NCBI RefSeq assembly: GCF_047263945.1
Contig: NZ_JBLAVB010000016.1
Span: forward strand, 1 to 64,000
Direction: 5' to 3'
Length of the DNA: 64,000 bases
From: Rhodospirillum sp047263945
Lineage (GTDB): Bacteria > Pseudomonadota > Alphaproteobacteria > Rhodospirillales > Rhodospirillaceae
Positions 8,480 through 17,353 of this stretch are shown one piece after another. The notes under the pieces were generated by a model, which was not told where the DNA came from, searched no databases, and worked only from the letters and a program-made list of their open reading frames with translations. A program made the position numbers and the translations under genes. How positions within the stretch are numbered: the first letter of the stretch is position 1; the number at the start of each line of letters is the position of its first letter.

Positions 8480-10296
8480 CTCCGGGCGCTACGGCGGTAC
8501 CGATGACGAGCACTTCTGGCGGGGTCCCCGTCGGAGATCAAGGTCGGAACAAGGGGGCTCCGGCCTTGATCCGACGCCTGCTGGGGTCTTTCATGCGGGG
8601 CCAATGGGGATTGATTGTTCTGGCCATGGGCTGCATGGGCATTGTCGCAGCGACGACTGCGGGCATTGCCTGGCTCATGAAACCCGCTGTTAACGAGGTT
8701 TTCGCGGGCAAGAATCCGACGGTCTTGACCTGGGTGGCCATCTCCTTCCCGGCTGTTTTTATGGCAAAGGGCCTGGCCAATTATGGCCAACGCACCCTGA
8801 TGAATGCTGTGGGCGCGCGGGTCATCGCCCGCTGTCGGGAGGCGCTTTACGATCACCTTCAGGGCATGGATATCGCCTTTTTCGCCCAAAGCCGCACGGC
8901 CACCCTGGTCAGCCGCTTCACCGTCGACCTCACCCTGATGAAAAACACCATCACCACCGGCACCATGGCCCTGGGGCGAGATGCGGTGACCCTGGTCGGT
9001 TTGCTGGTCTCTCTGGTCGCGCTGGACCTCGATCTGGCGATAATCGCCGTGACCGTGTTTCCGCTTGCTGTTTTGCCTATTGTCATTCTGGGGCGACGGG
9101 TGCGCAAGGCGGCCAAAGGCATGCAGAGTGAATCCGGCGAACTGGACGCCCAATTGCTGCAGATCTTCCAAGGGATCCGCGTGGTGAAGGTCTATAATGC
9201 TGAAGCCCGGGAGGCGGAGCGAGTTGACGGAACCATCTGGCGGATCTACCGCCACTTGATGCGGTCTGAAAGCGTGGGCGCAGCGATTTCCATGGTCCTG
9301 GAGATTCTCTCGGGCATTGCCTTTGCCGGTGTGGTTGTCTATGGCGGCCAACGGGTGACAGAGGGAAACCTGGATCCCGGGACCTTCTTCGCCTTCCTGA
9401 CCTCCATGTTTCTGCTCTACCAACCCCTCAAGCGACTGGGGCGGGTAAACGTGGTTGCCCAGGAAGGACTGGCCGCCATGGAGCGCCTGTTTGATCTGCT
9501 CGATACACCGCCGGGTTTGCGGGAAAAGCCCGATGCAATGGAGCTGACCGTTTCCGGTGGAGAAATCCGCTTTGAGGGTGTCCGCCTGACCTATCCCCAA
9601 GGGGAGATCCCGGCCCTGGGTGGTCTGGACCTGCTGGTGCCCACCGGGGGCACAGCGGCTCTGGTGGGGCGATCCGGTGCGGGCAAGTCCACGGCTTTGC
9701 AACTGGTTCCCCGGTTCTATGACGCAGACGAAGGCCGGGTGCTCATTGATGGGCAGGACGTGCGCGACGTGACCTTCCGCTCCCTTTGGAGGTCCATCGC
9801 CATGGTCACCCAAGAGGTGATCCTGTTCGACGACACGGTGCGCGCCAATATCGCCTATGGCCGACCCGATGCCAGCGAAGCGGACATCGAAGCCTCAGCC
9901 CGGGCCGCAGCTGCGCATGAGTTTATCCAGGAGATGCCTCAGGGTTACGACACGGTGATCGGAGAGCAGGGGGTCCGCCTGTCCGGCGGTCAACGTCAAC
10001 GGCTGGTCATCGCCCGGGCCATGTTGAAGAACGCGCCCATCCTGCTGCTCGACGAGGCAACCAGCGCGCTGGACACGGAAAGCGAACGCAAGGTTCGTGG
10101 GGCCTTCGACTCCCTGCGCCAGGGACGGACCTGTGTCGTGGTCGCCCACCGCCTGTCCACAGTGATGAACGCCGATATCATTTATGTCCTGGACGCCGGA
10201 CGGGTGGCGGAGCGTGGGACCCATGCTGAACTGCTCGCCAAGGGCGGCATCTACACGGATCTCTGTGCGACGGAGTTAAGCAAGGCCGAGGGTTAA
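8476..10296 (+). CDS. msbA: MsbA-like lipid A/LPS-core ABC exporter
   Basis: 606 residues. A six-helix exporter membrane domain (about 40-340) is fused to an ATPase domain. Visible motifs are Walker A GRSGAGKST, Q-loop MVTQEVILFD, signature LSGGQRQRLVIARAM, Walker B ILLLDEATSALD and H-loop VVVAHRLSTV. The protein is a half-transporter expected to work as a homodimer, flipping lipid A-core across the inner membrane. The start codon overlaps the permease stop (ATGA), so the two envelope-lipid transporters are translationally coupled. The substrate is inferred from similarity and context; other lipid or peptide exporters share this architecture. Confidence 0.85.
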   Translation: MTPGATAVPMTSTSGGVPVGDQGRNKGAPALIRRLLGSFMRGQWGLIVLAMGCMGIVAATTAGIAWLMKPAVNEVFAGKNPTVLTWVAISFPAVFMAKGLANYGQRTLMNAVGARVIARCREALYDHLQGMDIAFFAQSRTATLVSRFTVDLTLMKNTITTGTMALGRDAVTLVGLLVSLVALDLDLAIIAVTVFPLAVLPIVILGRRVRKAAKGMQSESGELDAQLLQIFQGIRVVKVYNAEAREAERVDGTIWRIYRHLMRSESVGAAISMVLEILSGIAFAGVVVYGGQRVTEGNLDPGTFFAFLTSMFLLYQPLKRLGRVNVVAQEGLAAMERLFDLLDTPPGLREKPDAMELTVSGGEIRFEGVRLTYPQGEIPALGGLDLLVPTGGTAALVGRSGAGKSTALQLVPRFYDADEGRVLIDGQDVRDVTFRSLWRSIAMVTQEVILFDDTVRANIAYGRPDASEADIEASARAAAAHEFIQEMPQGYDTVIGEQGVRLSGGQRQRLVIARAMLKNAPILLLDEATSALDTESERKVRGAFDSLRQGRTCVVVAHRLSTVMNADIIYVLDAGRVAERGTHAELLAKGGIYTDLCATELSKAEG

Positions 10297-10335
10297 AAAA
10301 AGATCTCGGATCCTGTCACGCATCCCCTTCTTATA

Positions 10336-10370
10336 CCAAGGTGCGGTGAGTTTGACTCACCGCACCTTGG
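10336..10370. terminator. Strong hairpin after msbA, first of five
   Basis: A 16-base perfect stem CCAAGGTGCGGTGAGT / ACTCACCGCACCTTGG with a TTG loop. It lies 40 bases after the msbA stop and probably ends or stabilises the transcript, although no T-tract follows directly. Further hairpins lie at about 10373-10388, 10390-10405, 10436-10465 and 10504-10540. Confidence 0.65.
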
Positions 10371-10538
10371 GAGCGGCCAAGTGGCCGCCGCGCCGTATGG
10401 CGCGTAAAAGCCCGCATGGCGTTTGAACGCAAGAAAAGCGGCGTGGGTTTCAACCCGCGCCGCTTGGTATTATGCCGTCATTCCCGTATCCCCTACAGGA
10501 AGGGAAACGGGGCCAGTTTGACTCAAGCTGATCCCGTT

Positions 10539-10786
10539 TCACTGTATCTGATCCGGGTGGTCGCCCGTCTGTCCATCGATGCCCTTCGGGTCCGCCGCCG
10601 ATTGGCGGACTCCTATCCCGGCTTCTGTTTGCCCGACCCCATCGCCGAGACCGCCCCCCTATGGGGGAGAATGTCTCCGCTGCGTTGATGGTGGCCCTTG
10701 AGCGATTATCGCCCCTCGAACGGGCGGTGTTCCTGCTACATGACATCTTTGAAGGCGAATTCGCCGAGATCGCCGAAACCTTGGTC
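10539..10786 (+). pseudogene. Remnant of a SigJ-like ECF sigma factor
   Basis: Two adjacent frames together read like the middle of an ECF sigma factor of the SigJ type. The first gives LYLIRVVARLSIDALRVRRR and then SYPGFCLPDPI. After a one-base frame change near 10670 the second gives ALMVALERLSPLERAVFLLH and then EGEFAEIAETL. These match the end of region 2, the linker (YPGPWLPEP-like) and the start of region 4. The N-terminus and most of region 4 are missing, and the fragment stops where the convergent ygfZ gene ends. Not functional as seen. Confidence 0.7.
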
Positions 10787-11704
10787 TCAGCGGTCCTTCG
10801 GTTCGGGAAGAACCATCCAGATGGGGGGAGACGGGAAGACAGAGGCCCCCCCCTCCTCCGCCGTCAGCGCCACCCCCGGAGAGAACTGGGCCAGTCGGAT
10901 GACCGCCAACCCGAGCGAGGTCCCAGCTCCTTCGACAACCGAGCGGATCTCGCCAGCCTCGGCGCCATCGTGCGTGCGCAACAGGGATCCGCTCGTGGGC
11001 AAGGCCTCGCCCCCGGTGAGGGTGATCGGCATCAGGCGCTTTTTCACCAGACCCCGATACTTGGTGCGCGCGGTCAGTTCCTGCCCCATGTAGCACCCCT
11101 TTTTAAAGTCCACACCGCCCAGTTCGTCAAAACCGTTTTCCAACAACAGGGCCTTGTCCGGTTCCATGTCCGGGGCACCATCGGGCAGACCCAGGGTCGT
11201 TGCCTGCCGGTGCCAATCCAGGGGGGGTCCCTTCGGGAGCTCCGGGGGCGTGGCTCCAGGTGGAATCAGCAAGTGAACTCCAGCTTCGACCAGACGCGGG
11301 TCAACGAAGGCCAGGGCCCCGCCCTCCAGGGTTTTGGCCACACCGGGTTCGGCGGGCAAACCCAATGCGACCGCGGCCTCTGCTCCCGGCACGACGGCGA
11401 CGGTCCAGCCCTCGCCCGGAGCCAGGGTGATCTTTGAGCGGAGCTTGAACCGGGACAGGCGGGTCTTCAGGTCGTCCATGCGCGCAGCTTCGCAGCGGAT
11501 CAGTAGGCTGCCTTCTCGTTCCACCAGGAAGAAATCGTGCATGTACTTACCCTGGGGGGTCAGCAGAGCCGCCCAGATAGCCCTTTCCCCCGTGGCTTTG
11601 GTCACATCGTTGGATACGAGCCCTTGAAGAAAGGTCACGCGGTCGTCCCCGGCGAGGGTCAGAACGCCCCGTTCGGGCAAGGGGCATAGAAGAAGGTCGG
11701 TCAT
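10787..11704 (-). CDS. ygfZ: YgfZ/GcvT-fold folate-binding protein
   Basis: 305 residues. It carries the family signature KGCYMGQELTAR with the invariant cysteine, and the N-terminal GcvT-like fold (DRVTFLQGLVSNDV, LLTPQGKYMHDFFL). YgfZ proteins use tetrahydrofolate and help assemble or repair certain Fe-S enzymes. I chose the ATG at 11704, which has GGAGAG upstream; the longer frame to 11749 adds a non-conserved leader. The C-terminus abuts a broken sigma-factor gene on the other strand, so its last residues may have been altered by that rearrangement. Confidence 0.88.
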   Translation of the reverse strand: MTDLLLCPLPERGVLTLAGDDRVTFLQGLVSNDVTKATGERAIWAALLTPQGKYMHDFFLVEREGSLLIRCEAARMDDLKTRLSRFKLRSKITLAPGEGWTVAVVPGAEAAVALGLPAEPGVAKTLEGGALAFVDPRLVEAGVHLLIPPGATPPELPKGPPLDWHRQATTLGLPDGAPDMEPDKALLLENGFDELGGVDFKKGCYMGQELTARTKYRGLVKKRLMPITLTGGEALPTSGSLLRTHDGAEAGEIRSVVEGAGTSLGLAVIRLAQFSPGVALTAEEGGASVFPSPPIWMVLPEPKDR

Positions 11705-11857
11705 GGAGGGCTCTCCGCCTGAAAGGTCTGGCTTAAAGATCTGTAACATAGGGGGGACCTCACCCAGGTATGACGCGCCGGTGCCGTTGGCAAGTTTCGA
11801 CGGGGCAGTTATAAGGAAAAGTGTCTTCTCTGATTACTCCTCCAGCCGGATTTCCCC

Positions 11858-12892
11858 ATGAAAATCGTCCTTGTCGACGCCGGACGCGCCTATGACGGTG
11901 CCACCCCCTCCCTCCTGCCAATGGACGGAGCCGAGCGGGCCGTGGTTGGACTGGCCACGGCCCTGGCCGCCCGGGGGCACGCGGTCACCGTACTCAACGG
12001 ATGCGCTGCCCCTGTCACCCGGGGGGGCGTGGCCTATCATCCGCTGGCCACCGCCGGACAGGACCCCAAGCCGGTGGAGACCGCCGATACCCTGATCGCC
12101 GTTCGCTTGCCCGCCCTTCTCGGCACTGTGGCCGAGGTGGGGCGGAGGATCCTTTGGCCCATGGCCCATCCTGCGTATCTGACCTGGCCAACCCACCGGG
12201 CCCTGCTTGATCAATACGGCCCCACCATCGCCTATTTGGGCGCCACTCAGATGGGGGCCTCGGCCCGGCCGGGAGGAGCGGTTGTGGCGCCGGGCGTGTC
12301 CCGGGCCTTCCGGCCGGGCCTGCTGTCCGAACCCACCGAACGGCCCGAAGCGGTGGTGGTCACCCATCCTATGCATGGTCTCGATCAGGTATTGACCCTC
12401 TGGGAGGAGCGCATCCAGCCCGAGGTACCCGGGGCGCGATTGACCATTTATTCGGCCCTGTTACGTCGGGCGCTGGATGGCGAGCTCATGCCCGCCTCGC
12501 TGGAGGCCCTGGCGGGCCGGGTAAAGGCCCTGGCCGAACGGGACGTGGCGGTTCGTGCTCCCCTGGCCGAAGACGGAATGGCCGGTGTCTACCGGTCGGC
12601 GCGGCTTCTTCTCTATCCTGGTCATGCCAAGGACATGGCCTGCTGGGCCTTGGGTGAGGCCCAGGCCTGTGGCCTGCCCGTGGTGGCCCGCGCTTTGGGC
12701 GCCGTCGAGGAACGGGTGCCGAATGGGGAAGCAGGCTATATCGTCCCCGACGGGGAGGCTTTTGCCAATGTGGCCATCCAGATTCTGTCCGATGCCACTC
12801 TGGCCAAGGGAATCGCCGCTGCAGCGGGGGAGGCGACACGATTGCGGACCTGGGATGCCGCAGCCAGGGACTTCGAACTCTTGATGGCCTGA
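11858..12892 (+). CDS. Glycosyltransferase, GT-B fold
   Basis: 344 residues. The N-terminus MKIVLVDAGRAYDGATPSLL followed by GAERAVVGLATALAARGHAVTVL is the typical start of family 4 (GT1-like) glycosyltransferases. The C-terminal half has ALGEAQACGLPVVARALGAVEE and a glutamate-rich donor-site region ending in GYIVPDG. The acceptor is unknown. It is the first of three same-strand genes (two glycosyltransferases and an AsnB-type synthetase), which suggests polysaccharide or lipid-linked glycan synthesis. There is a 151-base gap to the next gene, so co-transcription is likely but not certain. Confidence 0.75.
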   Translation: MKIVLVDAGRAYDGATPSLLPMDGAERAVVGLATALAARGHAVTVLNGCAAPVTRGGVAYHPLATAGQDPKPVETADTLIAVRLPALLGTVAEVGRRILWPMAHPAYLTWPTHRALLDQYGPTIAYLGATQMGASARPGGAVVAPGVSRAFRPGLLSEPTERPEAVVVTHPMHGLDQVLTLWEERIQPEVPGARLTIYSALLRRALDGELMPASLEALAGRVKALAERDVAVRAPLAEDGMAGVYRSARLLLYPGHAKDMACWALGEAQACGLPVVARALGAVEERVPNGEAGYIVPDGEAFANVAIQILSDATLAKGIAAAAGEATRLRTWDAAARDFELLMA

Positions 12893-13043
12893 GGACTGAT
12901 TAATTGGGGTTTGTCGGGCTGGTATCGCCGTTTCTCCCGGTCTATGATCCGGCCTGACACGCTGGTGGAAGGGGGACTTTCTTCTCCTGTATCGGTGTCG
13001 TTTCCTCTCGGTCGTGTCCGGCCCCCGTTATTGGAGTTCCCCG

Positions 13044-14102
13044 ATGGATCTTCGTGTCCTTCAAGTCATGGCCGGCGCCGAACAAGGCGGTGCGGAACTG
13101 TTCTTCGAGCGGCTGTGCATCGCTATGCACAAGGCTGGCGTGCACCAACATGTGGTTATGCGGGAGGCAAGCGCCCGGCTGGAACGCATGCGCGACGCAG
13201 GGTTACAGCCCATCTTGATGCGCTTTGGTGGCCTCCTGGACTTTAGCACGCGAAAAAGCCTGAAGCGGGAGATCGCCAAGTTCCAACCGAAGGTGGTTCT
13301 TACTTGGATGAACCGGGCGACGTCTTATGGCCCGACGGGCGATCATGTTCTCTGTGCCCGGTTGGGCGGCTTCTATGACATCAAATATTACAAGCATTGC
13401 GATTGGTTAGTCTGCAACACCGAGGACATCCGCCAGCATGTTATCGCTGCCGGTTTCCCTGAAGAGCGCACGGTTCACCTTCCCAATTTCGTGCCCGAGA
13501 AGCGCATGGAGCCTGTGCATCGCAAGCTCTATTATACGCCCGATAACGCGCCCCTGATCTTCGCCTTGGGCCGCCTACATGAAAACAAGGCCTTTGACAC
13601 CCTGCTCAAGGCCTTGGTCTTGGTGCCGGGTTGTTATTTGTGGCTGGCGGGAGATGGGCCCTTGCGGGGCGCCTTGGAAAAACAGGCTCAGGATCTGGGG
13701 ATCAAGCCCCGGGTGCGGTTTTTGGGGTGGCGGGACGATGCTCCGGCCCTTTTCGCTGCTTCGGATCTGGTGGTCTTCCCTTCTCGCCACGAACCCCTGG
13801 GGAACGTCGCCTTGGAAGCCTGGGCCCAATGTACCCCCATGGTCTCCACCGCGACTCACGGACCGTCCAAACTGGTCACGGACGGAAGCAATGGTCTGTT
13901 GGTGCCCATCGACGACCACAAAGCCATGGCAGAGGCCATCCGCCGGGCCTTCACCGAACCGGGGTTGATGGAGTCCATGGCGCGGAAAGGCTGGGAGACC
14001 TTCCAGAGCGGTTATACAGAACAGAAAGTCGTGGGGCAGTACCGGGAGTTCTTCGAACGGGTAGTGGCCGAGAAAGCCGCAAAAAAAGCAGCCAAGGGAT
14101 AA
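13044..14102 (+). CDS. Glycosyltransferase family 4
   Basis: 352 residues, starting MDLRVLQVMAGAEQGGAELFFERL, a sugar-acceptor domain motif. The C-terminal donor domain is well kept: FALGRLHENKAFDTLLKAL, LAGDGPLRGALEKQ, RVRFLGWRDD, then FPSRHEPLGNVALEAWAQ with the E-x7-E type motif, and GLLVPIDD. The ATG at 13044 has GGAG upstream. Only 6 bases separate its stop from the AsnB-type gene, so the two form an operon. The product sugar linkage cannot be read from sequence. Confidence 0.85.
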   Translation: MDLRVLQVMAGAEQGGAELFFERLCIAMHKAGVHQHVVMREASARLERMRDAGLQPILMRFGGLLDFSTRKSLKREIAKFQPKVVLTWMNRATSYGPTGDHVLCARLGGFYDIKYYKHCDWLVCNTEDIRQHVIAAGFPEERTVHLPNFVPEKRMEPVHRKLYYTPDNAPLIFALGRLHENKAFDTLLKALVLVPGCYLWLAGDGPLRGALEKQAQDLGIKPRVRFLGWRDDAPALFAASDLVVFPSRHEPLGNVALEAWAQCTPMVSTATHGPSKLVTDGSNGLLVPIDDHKAMAEAIRRAFTEPGLMESMARKGWETFQSGYTEQKVVGQYREFFERVVAEKAAKKAAKG

Positions 14103-14108
14103 CGGCTC

Positions 14109-15878
14109 ATGTGTGGCATCGCGGGTATGGTTGCTCGCCCCGGGAGGGACATTCCAGAGGGGCTGGCGGATCGGTTCGTCAAAGCTCTGGCCCACCGGGG
14201 ACCGGACGGTCAAGGGATCCATGCGGAGCAGGGCCTGCTGTTGGTTCAAACGCGTCTGGCGATTATCGACCTGGAAACCGGCGACCAGCCCCTGCTTGGT
14301 CCCGATGGCCGTGTTCTGGTTGCCAATGGAGAAGTCTACAATTACCGGGAACTGCGCGCGGACCTGCCGGGCGTCCCCTTCCGATCCCACTCCGACTGCG
14401 AACCGCCGCTGCACCTCTATGCCCGGGATGGCCTGGCCTTTGTCGAGGCTTTGCGTGGTATGTACGCCATCGCCCTGTGGGATCCCGCTCACCGACGGCT
14501 GGTGCTGACCCGCGATCCCTTCGGCATCAAACCCTTGTATTATGTGGAAACCGAGGTGGGGCTGGCCTTCGCCAGCGAGGCACAGGCCCTGGTGGGGGCC
14601 GGTCTGGTCGCTCCCGCCATGGACCGGCCTGTGGCCTTGGAGTTGGGCGCCTTGCAATTCACTTGTGGGGCGGAAACGATTTTCCCCGGAGTCACACGGG
14701 TTCTGCCCGGCGAGACCCTGGTGGTGGAAAATGGGAGTATCAGCGCCCGGCACCACCGGGCGGCCCTGCCGGAAACACAGCCTTCCCCCCGGACCAATGT
14801 CCCCAATCCCGCCGACCCCATCGCCGCCCTGGACGCCGTGTTCGAGCAGAGCATCGACCTGCACCAGCGCTCTGACGTGCCCTATGGCCTGTTCCTGTCC
14901 GGTGGGATCGACAGCTCTGCAGTGCTGGCCATGATGGCCCGCCTGAATGACCGTCCCGTCTTGGCCTTCACGGCGGGCTTTCCCGGAACCGGCGCCCATG
15001 ACGAACGGATGGAGGCACGGGAGGCGGCCAAAGCGGTTGGGGCGGAGCATGTGGAAGTTTCCGTCACAGAAGCCGACTTCCTTGCCCACCTGCCGGCCAT
15101 TGCCGCCTGCGTTGACGATCCCGTGGCCGATTACGCCATTATCCCCACCTGGATGCTGGCTCGGGAGGCCCGGAAATCCGTGAAGGTGGTCCTCTGTGGG
15201 GAGGGGGGAGACGAGTTGCTGGGCGGTTATGGCCGCTACCGGGGCGCCATGCGTCCCTGGCCCCTGACCCGCCCCCTACGGCGGACGGGCCTGCTTGAAG
15301 GGTTGGGCCTGTATCGGGAGCCACCGACAGGGTTGCGGGATGGCATCGCCCGGGCCGAACGGTTGGCCAAGGCGCAGGGTGGTTCCCGCTTGATCCGAGC
15401 CCAGCGGGTGGATTGCACCGACTGGCTGCCCCATGACCTGTTGAACAAGCTCGACCGCTGTTTGATGGCCCATGGGGTGGAGGGCCGCGTACCCTTCCTG
15501 GACATGGGGATGGCACGCTTTTGTCTGCCCTTGGCCGACCGGTTGAAGGTGCGGGATGGCAAAGGCAAGTGGATCCTGCGCGCTTGGCTGGAACGCCATC
15601 TGCCGGAGGCCCGACCCTTCGCACCCAAGCGGGGGTTCACTGTGCCTGTGGGTGACTGGATTCGCACCCATGGGGCCAAGCTCGGCCCCATGGTGGCCGG
15701 AAGCCCGGCCATCGAGCCCCTTTATCAGCCCGAGGCCGTGCGCGCCCTGTTCACCGATGGCCGCAAGGAGGCCGGCATGGCCGCCTGGATTTTGCTGTAC
15801 CAAGCACTGTGGCACCGCCGACACGTGGCAGGCAAGGTGCCTGATGGTGATGTGTTCCACTGTCTGGCGGACGCCTGA
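14109..15878 (+). CDS. asnB: Glutamine-hydrolysing asparagine synthase (AsnB type)
   Basis: 589 residues. The N-terminal glutaminase domain begins MCGIAGM with the nucleophile Cys2 and has LAIIDLETGDQPL and NGEVYNYRELR. The C-terminal synthetase domain has the ATP pyrophosphatase loop LFLSGGIDSSAVLAMM and EGGDELLGGYGRY. It converts aspartate, glutamine and ATP to asparagine. Because it follows two glycosyltransferase genes, it may instead amidate a sugar or polymer precursor, as some AsnB paralogues in polysaccharide loci are thought to do. The motif GTCTGGCGGACGCCTGA at its stop codon is repeated 32 bases later. Confidence 0.88.
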   Translation: MCGIAGMVARPGRDIPEGLADRFVKALAHRGPDGQGIHAEQGLLLVQTRLAIIDLETGDQPLLGPDGRVLVANGEVYNYRELRADLPGVPFRSHSDCEPPLHLYARDGLAFVEALRGMYAIALWDPAHRRLVLTRDPFGIKPLYYVETEVGLAFASEAQALVGAGLVAPAMDRPVALELGALQFTCGAETIFPGVTRVLPGETLVVENGSISARHHRAALPETQPSPRTNVPNPADPIAALDAVFEQSIDLHQRSDVPYGLFLSGGIDSSAVLAMMARLNDRPVLAFTAGFPGTGAHDERMEAREAAKAVGAEHVEVSVTEADFLAHLPAIAACVDDPVADYAIIPTWMLAREARKSVKVVLCGEGGDELLGGYGRYRGAMRPWPLTRPLRRTGLLEGLGLYREPPTGLRDGIARAERLAKAQGGSRLIRAQRVDCTDWLPHDLLNKLDRCLMAHGVEGRVPFLDMGMARFCLPLADRLKVRDGKGKWILRAWLERHLPEARPFAPKRGFTVPVGDWIRTHGAKLGPMVAGSPAIEPLYQPEAVRALFTDGRKEAGMAAWILLYQALWHRRHVAGKVPDGDVFHCLADA

Positions 15879-15909
15879 TGTCTCAAGCACCGTCTGGCGG
15901 ACGCCTGAA
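15862..15909 (+). repeat. Direct repeat across the asnB stop codon
   Basis: The sequence GTCTGGCGGACGCCTGA occurs at the end of asnB (including its TGA) and again about 32 bases downstream, separated by TGTCTCAAGCACC. This is a short local duplication in the leader of pyrC with no clear function. Confidence 0.7.
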
Positions 15910-15981
15910 ATTATTGCCTCTCAGAGGTCTGAGACCCATCTTCTCGTAAACCGTTTCATCATCCCTTCCAGGAGGTTCCCC

Positions 15982-17337
15982 TTGTCCGAAACCCATGATC
16001 TGATCCTCAAGGGAGGAACCGTCGTCCTACCCGGGCGGACCGTTAAGGCCGACGTGGCCGCGCGGGACGGTCGGATCTCCGCCATTGGCACCCTGTCCGA
16101 TGCCAAGGCCGAGCGGGTCATCGATTGCGCGGGACTGCATGTGCTCCCCGGAGTCATCGACAGCCAAGTGCACTTCCGGGAGCCCGGGCTGGAGCACAAG
16201 GAAGACCTGGAGAGCGGCACCCGTGCGGCCATCCTGGGCGGCGTCACCGCCATTTTCGAAATGCCAAACACCACGCCCGCCACGGACAACGAGGCGGCGC
16301 TGGAGGACAAACTGGCGCGCGCTGCGGCGAAGGCCTGGTGCGACCACGCCTTTTTCCTGGGAGCCAGTTCCGACAATGCGGAACAGCTTGGTGCCTGGGA
16401 GCGTCGCGACGGCTGCGCCGGAGTGAAGATTTTCATGGGATCCTCCACCGGATCCCTGCTGGTGGACCAGGACGACGCCATCCGTCGGGTGCTCGCCGGA
16501 GGTTTCCGCCGGGTGGCCGTCCACTGCGAAGACGAAGCCCGCTTAAAGGAGCGCAAGCCCCTGATCGCCGACGGGGCACCGGTCTCCATGCATCCCGAAT
16601 GGCGGGACGTGGAAACGGCGGTCAATGCCACCCGCCGCCTGATCGCCCTGGCCCGGGAAACGGGCCGCAAGGTCCACGTGCTGCATATCACGACGGCCGA
16701 GGAAATGGAGATCCTGCGCGACGCCAGGGATGTGGCCACCGTTGAGGTGACGCCCCAGCATCTGACCCTGGCCGCGCCGGAATGCTACGAGGGCCTGGGC
16801 AGCTTTGCCCAGATGAACCCACCGATCCGCGATGCGCGCCACCGGGCGGGCCTGTGGTGGGGGCTGGAGCAGGGCATCGCCGACGTGATCGGGTCGGACC
16901 ACGCGCCCCACACCCGCAAGGAAAAATCCCAGGACTACCCCAAGAGCCCCTCGGGCATGCCCGGTGTGCAGACCCTGGTGCCGGTCATGCTCAATCACGT
17001 CAGCGCGGGCAAGTTGACCTTGGAACGGTTTGTGGACATGACCAGCGCCGGACCGGCCCGCGTCTACGACATCGCAGGGAAAGGGCGCATCGCTGCGGGC
17101 TACGACGCTGACTTCACAGTGGTGGACCTGGGCGCGGAAAAGGAGATTACCAACGATTGGATTGCCAGCAAATGCGGCTGGACTCCCTTCCACGGTCTGA
17201 CCGTGCGCGGATGGCCGATGATGACGATCATCCGGGGCCGCATGGTGATGCGCGACGGCGAGGTTCTGGGCAAGCCCCAAGGCAAACCCGTCCGTTTTCA
17301 TCCGCTACCGCCCGCCCCCCTGTCTTCAGGGGTTTAG
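15982..17337 (+). CDS. pyrC: Dihydroorotase (class I, amidohydrolase fold)
   Basis: 451 residues. It would cyclise carbamoyl-aspartate to dihydroorotate in pyrimidine synthesis. Motifs: GVIDSQVHFREPG, EMPNTTPATDN, VKIFMGSSTGSLL, VHCEDE, VHVLHITTAEE and SDHAPHTRKEK with the catalytic aspartate. The first histidine of the usual metal-binding HxH is glutamine (Q62), while H64 remains. I chose the TTG start at 15982 because GGAGG lies 8 bases upstream and the protein then begins like the family (SETHDLILKGGTVV). There is no in-frame ATG nearby. The Gln variant may mark a subfamily; activity is not proven by sequence. Confidence 0.85.
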   Translation: MSETHDLILKGGTVVLPGRTVKADVAARDGRISAIGTLSDAKAERVIDCAGLHVLPGVIDSQVHFREPGLEHKEDLESGTRAAILGGVTAIFEMPNTTPATDNEAALEDKLARAAAKAWCDHAFFLGASSDNAEQLGAWERRDGCAGVKIFMGSSTGSLLVDQDDAIRRVLAGGFRRVAVHCEDEARLKERKPLIADGAPVSMHPEWRDVETAVNATRRLIALARETGRKVHVLHITTAEEMEILRDARDVATVEVTPQHLTLAAPECYEGLGSFAQMNPPIRDARHRAGLWWGLEQGIADVIGSDHAPHTRKEKSQDYPKSPSGMPGVQTLVPVMLNHVSAGKLTLERFVDMTSAGPARVYDIAGKGRIAAGYDADFTVVDLGAEKEITNDWIASKCGWTPFHGLTVRGWPMMTIIRGRMVMRDGEVLGKPQGKPVRFHPLPPAPLSSGV

Positions 17338-17353
17338 AGTAAGTTTGGAGTGC

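Noticed and set aside
8314..9813. 499-codon open frame antisense to msbA
   Set aside because: It covers the coding part of a clear ABC exporter and has His/Gln/Gly-rich shadow composition with no domain.
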